The position numbers and the translations under genes are program-made. DNA of 64,000 bases from Flavobacterium sp. I3-2 (GTDB taxonomy: Bacteria; Bacteroidota; Bacteroidia; Flavobacteriales; Flavobacteriaceae): positions 62,001-126,000 of the forward strand of contig NZ_CP058306.1 in assembly GCF_013389595.1 (NCBI RefSeq). The letters are read 5' to 3'. The notes beneath the pieces were generated by a model. That model worked only from the letters and a program-made list of their open reading frames with translations. It was not told where the DNA came from and did no database searches. Below, piece after piece: positions 8,190 through 16,923 of this stretch (position 1 is the stretch's first letter; each line of letters begins with the position of its first letter).

Positions 8190-8669
8190 CTTTTTCATTT
8201 CTTCTACAACCTGATAAGCTGCCGGGCAAATCTCAACATTTTTCAATGTTAAGTTTGTTATTTGTTGAAATTTCTTTCTATCTGTATGCGGAAATTCTCT
8301 GCAAGCTTTTGGACGAACATCATAAATCATACAATAATTTTCATTGTCTAAAAAAATACAAGGAACGCTTTGCAACACATAATCTTTATCTTCATCAATA
8401 CGTAAATATTGATCGATGAAAGGTTGTGGTTTCATTCTCAAAAACTTGGAAATACGTTCGATATCAGCCAAAGTAAATAACGGCCCTGTTGTTTTACAAC
8501 AATTTGCACAAGATAAACAATCTGTTTTTTTAAAAACACGATCATGAATTTCTTGCATCTGAACATCTAAATTTTTTGGTGTTTTCTTTTTTAGCTTATC
8601 AAAATACTTTTTATTTTCATTATGCGTATCTTTGGCAAGCTTTGGCAAGTTTTTTAAAAATTTTTCCAT
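8175..8669 (-). CDS. YkgJ-family cysteine-cluster protein
   Basis: Read from the ATG at 8669 the protein has 164 residues; a TTG at 8690 gives 7 more but the ATG is preferred. It has the CxxCxxCC pattern (DCLSCANCCKTTGPLF, about residues 52-67) and a second Cys group (VPCIFLDNENYCMIY, then PKACREFPHT), the hallmark of the YkgJ/PF03692 family thought to bind zinc or an Fe-S cluster. Family members are cytoplasmic with no established reaction. The N-terminal 50 residues are Lys-rich and helical. The stop codon lies inside the loop of the shared terminator. Confidence 0.87.
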   Translation of the reverse strand: MEKFLKNLPKLAKDTHNENKKYFDKLKKKTPKNLDVQMQEIHDRVFKKTDCLSCANCCKTTGPLFTLADIERISKFLRMKPQPFIDQYLRIDEDKDYVLQSVPCIFLDNENYCMIYDVRPKACREFPHTDRKKFQQITNLTLKNVEICPAAYQVVEEMKKKMPL

Positions 8670-8722
8670 AGTAACTTTCTCGAACAGCAAAATTAATAAT
8701 AAAAGATTTAAATCAACTTATA

Positions 8723-9427
8723 ATGAAAGACCTTTTAGGTAAAGCTATTTTAGATTTTCAAACCAACAACAATCCCGAAAATGTTATCACAGAAACAACC
8801 ATATCTGAACCAGATGAAATGGCAATTGCTTATATGTTCCGTGATTTTAACGAAATGCCAAAACTTGAAAAACAAGCTTTGAAATTAGCAAAAGGTAAAA
8901 TTTTGGATGTAGGTTGCGGCGCTGGAAGTCATGCTTTATATTTGAAAGATAAAGGTTTTGAAGTTTTACCTATCGATATTTCTGAAAATGCCATTAAAAC
9001 TTGTGAATTACGTGGATTAGAAAATGCAGTTGTTCAAGATGTTTTAGAATTGAATAATCAAAAATTTGATACGATTTTATTATTGATGAACGGGACCGGA
9101 ATTTTCGGAAAATTAAATAAAGTTGCTCATTATTTAAATCATTTAAAAAGTTTGTTAAACGATGGCGGTCAAATTTTAATCGATAGTTCTGATTTGATTT
9201 ATATGTTTGACGAAGATGAAGATGGCGGTAAATGGATTCCGATGCACGCCGATTATTATGGAGAATTGGTTTTTAATCTTAGCTATAAAGGCGAAAATGA
9301 AGAACCTTTTGATTGGTTGTATTTAGATTATAACACCTTACAAAACGCATGTCTTGCTAATGAATTAACTTGTGAATTAATCCTAGAAGGCGACAATTTT
9401 GATTATTTAGCTCGTATTACAAAATAA
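8723..9427 (+). CDS. Class I SAM-dependent methyltransferase
   Basis: This 234-residue cytoplasmic protein has a Rossmann methyltransferase core. Motif I GKILDVGCGAGSHALYLKDKG lies at about residues 57-77, the acidic post-I residue is in VLPIDISENAI, and motif IV-like ILLLMNGTGIFGKL and GQILIDSSD follow. The C-terminal third (EDGGKWIPMHADYYGEL onward) matches uncharacterised flavobacterial homologues. The substrate is unknown. It diverges from the Cys-cluster gene (53 bp apart) and converges on the ankyrin gene with only 8 bp between stops. Confidence 0.88.
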   Translation: MKDLLGKAILDFQTNNNPENVITETTISEPDEMAIAYMFRDFNEMPKLEKQALKLAKGKILDVGCGAGSHALYLKDKGFEVLPIDISENAIKTCELRGLENAVVQDVLELNNQKFDTILLLMNGTGIFGKLNKVAHYLNHLKSLLNDGGQILIDSSDLIYMFDEDEDGGKWIPMHADYYGELVFNLSYKGENEEPFDWLYLDYNTLQNACLANELTCELILEGDNFDYLARITK

Positions 9428-9435
9428 AACAAAAA

Positions 9436-9948
9436 CTATTTCAATAATGAAATTACTTCTACATTCTCTTGCATTGTCGCATGATCTAATGCCGTTTTAC
9501 CTCTACTGTCTTTGATTGACTTGTCTGCTCCAGCTTTTAAAAGAGACTTTACCATTTCTGGTTTTCCGAAAGTCGCTGCAAAAATCAAACTTGATGCGCC
9601 ATTAAAATTAACTTGATTTACATTCGCTTTTTTTGCAATAAGCAAATCGACCATGGCTACATTTTGTTTAAAGATAGCTCCCATCAAAGCGTTATTTCCA
9701 GATTTATCTTGCGCATTAAGGTTAGCTCCGTTTGCAATTAAAAATTCAACCGCTTCTGGCGCGTTATTGTAAACCGCTAAAATTAACGGCGTAAATCCTT
9801 TTTCATTTGTTTGATTGATATCAACTTTTTCAGAAACAAACTTTTTAAGTTCTTTAACATTATTTGCGCGTGAAGCGGCAAAAATATCTTGTGCTTGAGC
9901 TGTAACAAAAGTTAAAGCTAATAGTAAAGTAAAAACTAATTTTTTCAT
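9436..9948 (-). CDS. Exported ankyrin-repeat protein paired with catalase
   Basis: This 170-residue protein has a cleavable signal peptide (MKKLVFTLLLALTFVTAQAQ, about 1-20) and four ankyrin repeats (about 25-165) with typical NEKGFTPLILAVYNN, DKSGNNALMGAI, NFNGASSLIFAA and DSRGKTALDHA signatures. It is predicted periplasmic. It lies 56 bp downstream of the exported catalase on the same strand; ankyrin proteins adjacent to catalase genes are known in other bacteria (Pseudomonas AnkB supports periplasmic KatB activity), so a role in catalase stability or heme acquisition is inferred. A terminator-like hairpin between the two genes suggests the ankyrin is made at a lower level than the catalase. 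Confidence 0.9.
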   Translation of the reverse strand: MKKLVFTLLLALTFVTAQAQDIFAASRANNVKELKKFVSEKVDINQTNEKGFTPLILAVYNNAPEAVEFLIANGANLNAQDKSGNNALMGAIFKQNVAMVDLLIAKKANVNQVNFNGASSLIFAATFGKPEMVKSLLKAGADKSIKDSRGKTALDHATMQENVEVISLLK

Positions 9949-9961
9949 GCGAATTTATTTT

Positions 9962-9990
9962 AAAAAAGGAGTGCGAGTTACCACACTCCT
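9962..9990 (-). terminator. Intercistronic terminator/attenuator between catalase and ankyrin genes
   Basis: On the minus strand the stem AGGAGTG / CACTCCT (10-nt loop) is followed directly by a T6-run, between the catalase stop and the ankyrin start. Partial read-through would give unequal expression. Confidence 0.6.
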
Positions 9991-10004
9991 ATTGATTGAT
10001 TTAA

Positions 10005-11528
10005 TTATTTTTTGATATATTCTTGAATGTCAGAAACATTTAAGTTCGTTGCTTTTAATAAACGCTCTCCATACGTTTTATCAGCTTGGTAAAAATGAGC
10101 AATCATTTTCTTAACTATAACTTTATTTTGAACCGCATTTAAAGCTCCACCTAAATTTTTGATTAAGTTATCTTGGTCTTTTTTAGAAAACGAACGGTAT
10201 AAATCACCAGCTTGAGCAAAGTTATTTTCTTTATCAATTACGTTTTGAACCGTTGTTGTTCCTGCTGGAAAAACCGATTTTGAATATTTGAATTTAGCAT
10301 TATCTACAACCTCTGGTTTGTTGGTAGATGGTTGGTAATTAACATCTCCTTCTTGCTTACGCATTGACATATAACCGTCTTGGTTGTACGTTTTTACATT
10401 GTTGATTGGACGATTAACATCAACTTGTTGGAAATTTCCTCCAATACGGTGACGTTGTGTATCGAAATAAGAAAACAAACGACCTTGTAATAATTTATCT
10501 TCTGATGGCTCAATTCCAGGAACTAATGTACCAGGCGAAAAAGCAGCTTGCTCAACTTGTTGAAAATAGTTTGTTGCATTTTCGTTCAACGTCATTGTTC
10601 CAACTTTTACCGATTTAGCAACCGTTTCTGGCCAAATTTTAGTTACATCAACAGGGTTGAAATCTAATTTATCGAAATCTTCTCTTTTCAACATTTGAAC
10701 ATAAAGATCCCATTTAGGGAAATTACCTTTAGCAATTTCTGTATATAAATCTACTGTTGCGTGCTCAATTGCAGTTGACTGAATTTTATTAGCTTCTTCT
10801 TGCGTTAAGTTTTTGATTTCTTGCTGAGGAACCCATTTGTATTTAACGTAAGTAACTTCACCTTTATCATTTACCCATTTGTATGCGTGAACTCCATTTC
10901 CTTCCATTTGACGGTAGTTAGCAGGAATTCCGTAATCAGAGAATAACCAAGTTAACATGTGTGTCGATTCTGGTAAATTAGAAAAGAAATCGAATACACG
11001 GTTTGGATCAGATGCATTGTTCATGATTGGAGATGGTTTGAACGCATGTACCATATCTGGGAATTTGATTGCATCACGGATGAAGAAGACCGGTAAGTTG
11101 TTTCCAACTAAATCGTAGTTTCCTTCTTGTGTATAGAATTTAACTGCAAATCCACGTGGATCACGATACGTTTCAGGAGAACCTTGTTGGTGAGTTACTG
11201 TAGAGAAACGCACCATCAAAGGCGTTTTTTTACCTGCTTGAGATAAGAAATCTGCCATTGTTACATCAGAAAAATCTGCAGAAGCAACAAACTCTCCAAA
11301 AGCTCCAGCTCCACGAGCGTGAACAACTCTTTCTGGAATACGTTCTCTATCGAAAGCAGCTAATTTTTCAATTAAATGAATATCTTCTAATAAAATTTGC
11401 CCGTTATTTCCAATCGTTTTAGAATTTTGATTATCTCCAACTGGAGCTCCTGAATTCGTGGTTAAGGTTTGAGCAAACGAAACTGAAGTTGCCAAAACGA
11501 ATCCTAATGCTATTGATTTTTTCAACAT
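10005..11528 (-). CDS. Exported heme catalase
   Basis: The 507-residue protein has a signal peptide (MLKKSIALGFVLATSVSFAQ) ahead of a full monofunctional catalase core. The distal heme motif RERIPERVVHARGAGAFG gives catalytic His70, the catalytic Asn is in DLVGNNLPVFFIRD (Asn143/144), and the proximal Tyr is in RLFSYFDTQRHR. The family usually has SYPDT or SYxDT there; this one has SYFDT, still with Tyr. It disproportionates hydrogen peroxide. The signal peptide places it in the periplasm, unlike most cytoplasmic catalases. Length is that of small-subunit catalases plus signal. The ankyrin gene follows. A CAAAATTA (inverted TAATTTTG) at 11568-11575 could be its -7 element. Confidence 0.96.
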   Translation of the reverse strand: MLKKSIALGFVLATSVSFAQTLTTNSGAPVGDNQNSKTIGNNGQILLEDIHLIEKLAAFDRERIPERVVHARGAGAFGEFVASADFSDVTMADFLSQAGKKTPLMVRFSTVTHQQGSPETYRDPRGFAVKFYTQEGNYDLVGNNLPVFFIRDAIKFPDMVHAFKPSPIMNNASDPNRVFDFFSNLPESTHMLTWLFSDYGIPANYRQMEGNGVHAYKWVNDKGEVTYVKYKWVPQQEIKNLTQEEANKIQSTAIEHATVDLYTEIAKGNFPKWDLYVQMLKREDFDKLDFNPVDVTKIWPETVAKSVKVGTMTLNENATNYFQQVEQAAFSPGTLVPGIEPSEDKLLQGRLFSYFDTQRHRIGGNFQQVDVNRPINNVKTYNQDGYMSMRKQEGDVNYQPSTNKPEVVDNAKFKYSKSVFPAGTTTVQNVIDKENNFAQAGDLYRSFSKKDQDNLIKNLGGALNAVQNKVIVKKMIAHFYQADKTYGERLLKATNLNVSDIQEYIKK

Positions 11529-11798
11529 AAAAAGTAGTGTATAAGTTGTTATTATTTTTTAACAACACAAAATTACTTTGTCAACTTAGCATTAATAAAG
11601 GTTTACAAATGTTATAATTTATGCTATCATAAAGATTATTTATAATATTGAATACTTTATTTACACAATTACACATAATAATGAAAAAAATAGTATTTTA
11701 ACTTTTTCTATTTTGTTTATTTAAACAAAAGAAAAAATAAATATATAAACATATATTTCAACAACTTAACAACCAAAAGCATTTATTAAAACAACACA
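11529..11798. other. Divergent intergenic region between catalase and the TPR-MORN operon
   Basis: This 270-bp very AT-rich spacer carries the promoters for both directions. An inverted TAnnTTTG-type -7 motif lies at 11568-11575 for catalase. TATATTTC near 11752 is one base off the -7 motif for the plus-strand operon. I could not find a convincing OxyR or PerR operator. Confidence 0.35.
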
Positions 11799-14700
11799 AT
11801 GAAACACAAAAATTTAATCTTTTCAACATTATTATTCAGCATATTTTCACATGCTCAAAATGAAATGTCCTTTTATAATACAGATATTTTTTTTTCTGAA
11901 GGTGTTGAATTCACAAAAAATTCGAAATTCGATGAGTCAACCATCGCATATAATAAAATTCATAAGTTAGATCCTAAATATTCTCAAGCGCAATATGAGA
12001 TGATTCTTTCGTTACTTTATGCAGATAAAAAAGAAGAAGCCTTACAAGTTTGCGAAAAAAATTATAACGATAAATTACACGAAGTTTTTCCACCACTTTT
12101 ATTAGTTCATGGAATCATTTTAAGCGATCAAGGAAAATACGATGAAGCTTTAAAAATATTTAATGAGGCTGATCAATATTTTCCGAACTCAGCAGGATTA
12201 AATTACAACAAAGCTATAGTTTACGTTCGAAAAGATGAAAAACAAAAAGCGGTTGATTTATTAAAAACAAACATCAAAATTGATCCGTCGCATTCTTCTT
12301 CACTTTATAACTTAGGTCTTCTGGCACTTGATGACGGTCAATTAGTTGAAGGAAATTTACTTTTAATGACCTATTTACTTTTTGAGCCCGAAAATGCAAA
12401 AGCAAAACAAGCTTTAATCTCTTTGAATGAAGATTATTCAAAAACATATACTGCAAAACCAAAACTAAAAATCAAAGAAAAAGGTGATGATTTTTCACTT
12501 CTTGAAGAGGTTCTTAGAAACAAATATCCGTACAATAGTAAGTTCAATTTATTAATTGAATTCGATGATTTGGCTCCAAGAAATATGCAAGCCATAACAG
12601 AATATTTCAAAGATCATGAAATAAAAGATGGATATTTCGAAAATCAATTTGGGCAGCTATTTAAATATATTGCAGAAAATAATTTAACCAAAGAATATTT
12701 ATATCACTCGCTTTCGCTTTTCAATAGTGCTTTTCAAAAAGAATATAAAAAAAATGAAAAGAAAATCAATGAATTTTATACCAATCATTTGAGCAATGTA
12801 CTTTGGTACGAAATGTACAACAAGGCGTATTTAAATGGAAATGAATATAAAGTTTTTGTTGATGAAAAATCAAAATCATTCTATCAATTTAAAGATGGTG
12901 AATCTGATGGTGATTATTTTTACACTTCAAATCTTGGATATTTAGAAACAAAAGGAAGTGTCAAACAAGATTTATTAGTTGGTAAAAAAACTACTTTTTT
13001 TGAAAACGGAAACGTTCAATTAGAAGAAAATTTCAAAAACGGCAAAAAAGATGGCGAAGCCGTAACGTATTATCCAAACAAAAAATTGATGTTTAAAGGT
13101 TCGTATAAAGACGACAAATTAAACGGAAAATACACAGTTTATTTACCTACAGAAAAAATAAGTTGCGATGGAATTTATCTTAATGATGAATTTGAAGGTG
13201 AAAATATTTGCTATTTTCCTGATGGTAAAAAGAAAATAATCGCAAATTACAAAAAGGGAAAGTTTGATGGTCCATTCAAAAAATTCAATGAGACTGGCGA
13301 AATTATTGAGCAAGCAAACTATCTTGATGGTGAAATAGAAGGTGAATACAATACTTATTTTTCTAAAGACAAATTAAAATCCGTTAATACTGTAAAAAAC
13401 AAAAAACCTATTTCTTATGTTTCTTATTTTTCAAACGGAAATAAAGAATCAGAATTCTTTTATAACGATGGAAAACTAAAAGAGATTAAAGAATATAACA
13501 CAAACGGAACTTTAAGTTTTTTGAAATCATTTAATGATAAAGAAGAATTAAACAATCTGAAATATTACAACAAAGAAGGTAAACTTTTTTACGAGGACAT
13601 TTATACAGGCGGAAAAGCAAAACAATCGGTACAATATTTTGCTGATGGAACTTCTCAAAAATTAAAAAACAATGGTTTAATTAAGTTTAACGATTTAGAA
13701 GGAACGACAATTTCTGAAGGGAACATCAAAAATGGATTACTTGAAGGTGAATGGATTTATTATTATCCAAACAAAGTTTTAAGGTCCAAAAACAATTATA
13801 CCAATGGCGAAGAAAATGGTTTGAGAACTGCATATTTAGATAATGGAAGTCTTGATTACATTGCTCAAGTTTCAAATGGAAAAATGAACGGTTTGTATAA
13901 AGATTATATCAATGATAAAATCAGTTATACAGCATATTACAAAGATGATTTATTTCATGGACCATTGACTTCATATTATTTAAATGGAAATATTAAAGGA
14001 GAAACTTTTTATGTAGATGGGCTTCAAGAAGGTCAATCAAATACGTATGCTCAAGATGGTCGATTAACTCAGACAACAAATTTTATTAATGATATCATCA
14101 CGGACATTATTTATTATTATGATGGAAAAAGTGATAAAATAGATTATGTCAATCAAAATGGAATTGTTGAAGTAATCGAAAATAAAGCCGTTAAACGAAA
14201 AGTATCGATTAAAAACGGAAACAAAGATGGTATTTACGAAATTTCAAATTCTAAAAATGAACCAATAAGCAAAGAAAATTATGTAAATAATAAATTACAT
14301 GGAAAAGCTACAGAATATAATGCTTTAGGTAAAATAGAAATGGAAAACAATTATCATTCGGGAGTTTTAAACGGTACTTCGAAAAATTTCGATTTAAACG
14401 GAAAAATGAATGCTCTTGATAATTTTGAGAACGGAATTATTGTCGGAAAAAGTACAATTTATTATCCAAACGAAAAAGAGTTTTTAGTGAGTACTTATGA
14501 TATTGGCGTAAAAACAGGTCCAGAAACTTATTACAATTCTGATGGTACTAAAGTGCTAATTTTGAACTTTAATAACAACAACATTGTAAGTTATCAAACT
14601 TTAAATAACGAAAATCAATTAGGACAAGAAATTCCGATTACATCAGAAATGACGGTAATTAAATCTAATTTTTCGAATGGAAAACCAGCTTTAGAAATGA

Positions 14701-15017
14701 GTTTGAAAAATGGAATTTTAAATAATGATTTGATTATTTATAATTCAAAAAACCAAAAAGATTTTCAAATAAATTATAAAAACGGAAAAGTTAATGGAAC
14801 TGTAACCTATTTTCTAAACGGAAAAAAATACAAAACATTGGATTATATCGATGGAATTCTTGATGGGCAAATCGCGTATTACAACGAGCAAGAGCAAATT
14901 CTTTACAGCACGGATTATAAAAACAACGAGAAACACGGATTTTTTAAAGTACTTGAAAACAATACATTAAAACCAATTAAAAAATATGATTCAGATCAAT
15001 TGGCAGAAATTCTTTAG
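11799..15017 (+). CDS. Large exported TPR and MORN-repeat protein
   Basis: This 1072-residue protein has a signal peptide (residues about 1-20, ending SIFSHAQ). An N-terminal array of four or five TPR units (about 30-230, with NKIHKLDPKYSQAQYE and LLKTNIKIDPSHSSSLYNLG) is followed by a helical linker. A long C-terminal array of MORN_2-type repeats (about 385-1060) of the form G-x-Y-x-N-G-K-x-x-G has units of roughly 22-24 residues, over 20 in all. MORN_2 arrays are annotated in Bacteroidota as YwqK-like 'antitoxin' by homology only. It is likely periplasmic or surface exposed. The next gene starts inside its last codons (32-bp overlap), and a third overlaps that one, making a tightly coupled operon. 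Function unknown; a protein-interaction scaffold is the simplest reading. Confidence 0.85.
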   Translation: MKHKNLIFSTLLFSIFSHAQNEMSFYNTDIFFSEGVEFTKNSKFDESTIAYNKIHKLDPKYSQAQYEMILSLLYADKKEEALQVCEKNYNDKLHEVFPPLLLVHGIILSDQGKYDEALKIFNEADQYFPNSAGLNYNKAIVYVRKDEKQKAVDLLKTNIKIDPSHSSSLYNLGLLALDDGQLVEGNLLLMTYLLFEPENAKAKQALISLNEDYSKTYTAKPKLKIKEKGDDFSLLEEVLRNKYPYNSKFNLLIEFDDLAPRNMQAITEYFKDHEIKDGYFENQFGQLFKYIAENNLTKEYLYHSLSLFNSAFQKEYKKNEKKINEFYTNHLSNVLWYEMYNKAYLNGNEYKVFVDEKSKSFYQFKDGESDGDYFYTSNLGYLETKGSVKQDLLVGKKTTFFENGNVQLEENFKNGKKDGEAVTYYPNKKLMFKGSYKDDKLNGKYTVYLPTEKISCDGIYLNDEFEGENICYFPDGKKKIIANYKKGKFDGPFKKFNETGEIIEQANYLDGEIEGEYNTYFSKDKLKSVNTVKNKKPISYVSYFSNGNKESEFFYNDGKLKEIKEYNTNGTLSFLKSFNDKEELNNLKYYNKEGKLFYEDIYTGGKAKQSVQYFADGTSQKLKNNGLIKFNDLEGTTISEGNIKNGLLEGEWIYYYPNKVLRSKNNYTNGEENGLRTAYLDNGSLDYIAQVSNGKMNGLYKDYINDKISYTAYYKDDLFHGPLTSYYLNGNIKGETFYVDGLQEGQSNTYAQDGRLTQTTNFINDIITDIIYYYDGKSDKIDYVNQNGIVEVIENKAVKRKVSIKNGNKDGIYEISNSKNEPISKENYVNNKLHGKATEYNALGKIEMENNYHSGVLNGTSKNFDLNGKMNALDNFENGIIVGKSTIYYPNEKEFLVSTYDIGVKTGPETYYNSDGTKVLILNFNNNNIVSYQTLNNENQLGQEIPITSEMTVIKSNFSNGKPALEMSLKNGILNNDLIIYNSKNQKDFQINYKNGKVNGTVTYFLNGKKYKTLDYIDGILDGQIAYYNEQEQILYSTDYKNNEKHGFFKVLENNTLKPIKKYDSDQLAEIL

Positions 15018-16923
15018 ATTAAATTTAAGCTTGGTAATCTTTTTATCAAGCTTAAATCTCTTTTCTCAGAACTTAACCGAACTTCAAAATAAATATCCAA
15101 ACGAAAGCGAAATTGCATTAGAAGTTTCAGAACATTATTATATTACGTTAAACAAAAAGAATGAAATCGAAGTAACTGCGAATTCCGTAGAAGATTATTT
15201 ATTACTTAAAAACACATCCGCTGGAGCTTCGATTAATGAATCGCTGGTGTTTTCAGAATTGGTTTCAATTACAAATTATGAAGCTTACACGGTTGGAAAT
15301 GAAACTGAAAAGTTCAAAAAAACACCTGTAAAATTAATAGTTGACAAACCATATAATTCAAGTTCAGTTTTTGATTCTGACACCAAATTGAAAGTTTTTA
15401 CTTTTAGTAACTTATCTCAAGGTACAAGAAAAGTTCTAAAACACAGTTTAGATTTCAAAGATCCAATGTTGTTGCATCGCTTTAATTTTACTGCGGGAAT
15501 TCCTTCTGTAAATAGAAAAATTGTTTTAACGGTAGATAAATCAATTGAAATCGGATTTAAGATTTTCAACGATAAAGACCATTTAGTAAAACAAACTACA
15601 GAAGATAATAAAAAAACAACTACTTACACATTTATAATTAATGATGCTCCTGTTTTCAGAAATGAACCTAAAGCAGCAGGTCGTTCATATGAAATTCCGC
15701 ATTTACATTTCTGGATTAATTCTTACACAATCAAAGGAGAAAAAATTCCAGTCTTCGGAAAAGTAGATGGTTTATATAAATATTATAGCGACTTCATCAA
15801 AAATGTAAACAAAACAGAAGATCCTGCTTTAAAGAAATTCACTTTAGAGCTGGTTAAAGATGTAAAGACAAATGATGAAAAAATGGAAAAGATTTTCAAA
15901 TTTGCACAAGAACAGATTAAATATGTTGCTTTTGAAAGCGGTTACGAAGGTTTTATTCCAAGAAATGCGTCTTTAGTTTTTGAACGTAAGTTTGGCGATT
16001 GTAAAGATATGTCAAGCATTTTGACAGAAATGGCTAAATATGCTGACGTTCCGAATGTGAATTTAACTTGGATTGGAACTAGAGAATTACCTTATTCGTA
16101 TGAAGAACTTCCAACACCAGCAGTCGATAATCACATGATTGCAACTTATGAAAGAAACGGAGAAATCATTTTCTTAGACGCAACCGATTCTCAAGTTCCA
16201 TTTGGTTTACCTTCAGAATTTATTCAAGGAAAAGAAGCTTTAATTTCAAAAGGAGATTCATTTAAAATTGTTACCGTTCCGACTTTATCGGCAGAACAAA
16301 ATAAATATGAAGATACATATTCGTATGTTATAAATGGAAATAAAATAGAAGGAAAAGGGAAATTAAAAACCAATGGATTAACTCGAACTTATTATCTTAA
16401 TGTGATGAGTGATATTTCTAAGAATCGTAAAAAATATATCGAAGGTATTTTAGAAAGAGGTAATGATAAACTAAATATTGTTTCTTTTACAGAAAATAAT
16501 ATTCAAGATAAAACACTTCCGTATGAAATAGATTATGTTTTCGAAAATGATAATTACGTAGTTCTCGCAGCTGACGAAACCTATTTGAACATGTTTTTAC
16601 ACAAACCTTTAATCGATTTGATTTTTGATGAAAATCGAAAAACTACTGCAGATCTAGATCGTTTACAAAAATTTGAATTCAAAACTTCATTTACAATTCC
16701 AGAAAACTCAAAAGTTACTTACGTTCCTGAAAATGTTACTTTTGAAAACGATTATATAAAATATAAAATCACTTTCGATAAAAAAGAACGTCACATAAAT
16801 CTAAATTATTCAATCGAAAATAAAAAAACATATATAAAACCAACTGAAGTAAAAGGCTGGAACGAATCACTTAAAAAACTAAAATCAAATCTTAACGAAA
16901 CCATTGTAATCAAAAAAACATGA
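14986..16923 (+). CDS. Exported DUF3857/transglutaminase-like protein with intact triad
   Basis: The 645-residue protein has a signal sequence (about residues 8-27, LNLSLVIFLSSLNLFSQ). A beta-rich DUF3857 domain (about 40-255) is followed by a transglutaminase-like domain (about 275-410). The catalytic triad is visible: Cys339 in KFGDCKDMSS, His383 in VDNHMIATY and Asp398 in IIFLDATD. A C-terminal DUF2569/DUF3858-like beta domain follows. DUF3857 proteins in Bacteroidota are exported and of unknown substrate. The ATG at 14986 lies inside the MORN gene, giving a 32-bp overlap, and the gene ends in ATGA shared with the next start, so translation is probably coupled across the three genes. Confidence 0.88.
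   Translation: MIQINWQKFFRLNLSLVIFLSSLNLFSQNLTELQNKYPNESEIALEVSEHYYITLNKKNEIEVTANSVEDYLLLKNTSAGASINESLVFSELVSITNYEAYTVGNETEKFKKTPVKLIVDKPYNSSSVFDSDTKLKVFTFSNLSQGTRKVLKHSLDFKDPMLLHRFNFTAGIPSVNRKIVLTVDKSIEIGFKIFNDKDHLVKQTTEDNKKTTTYTFIINDAPVFRNEPKAAGRSYEIPHLHFWINSYTIKGEKIPVFGKVDGLYKYYSDFIKNVNKTEDPALKKFTLELVKDVKTNDEKMEKIFKFAQEQIKYVAFESGYEGFIPRNASLVFERKFGDCKDMSSILTEMAKYADVPNVNLTWIGTRELPYSYEELPTPAVDNHMIATYERNGEIIFLDATDSQVPFGLPSEFIQGKEALISKGDSFKIVTVPTLSAEQNKYEDTYSYVINGNKIEGKGKLKTNGLTRTYYLNVMSDISKNRKKYIEGILERGNDKLNIVSFTENNIQDKTLPYEIDYVFENDNYVVLAADETYLNMFLHKPLIDLIFDENRKTTADLDRLQKFEFKTSFTIPENSKVTYVPENVTFENDYIKYKITFDKKERHINLNYSIENKKTYIKPTEVKGWNESLKKLKSNLNETIVIKKT

Noticed and set aside
11529..11798. An OxyR-type operator upstream of catalase
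   Set aside because: The ATAA/CTAT elements do not fit the ATAG-N7-CTAT spacing; too degenerate to claim.
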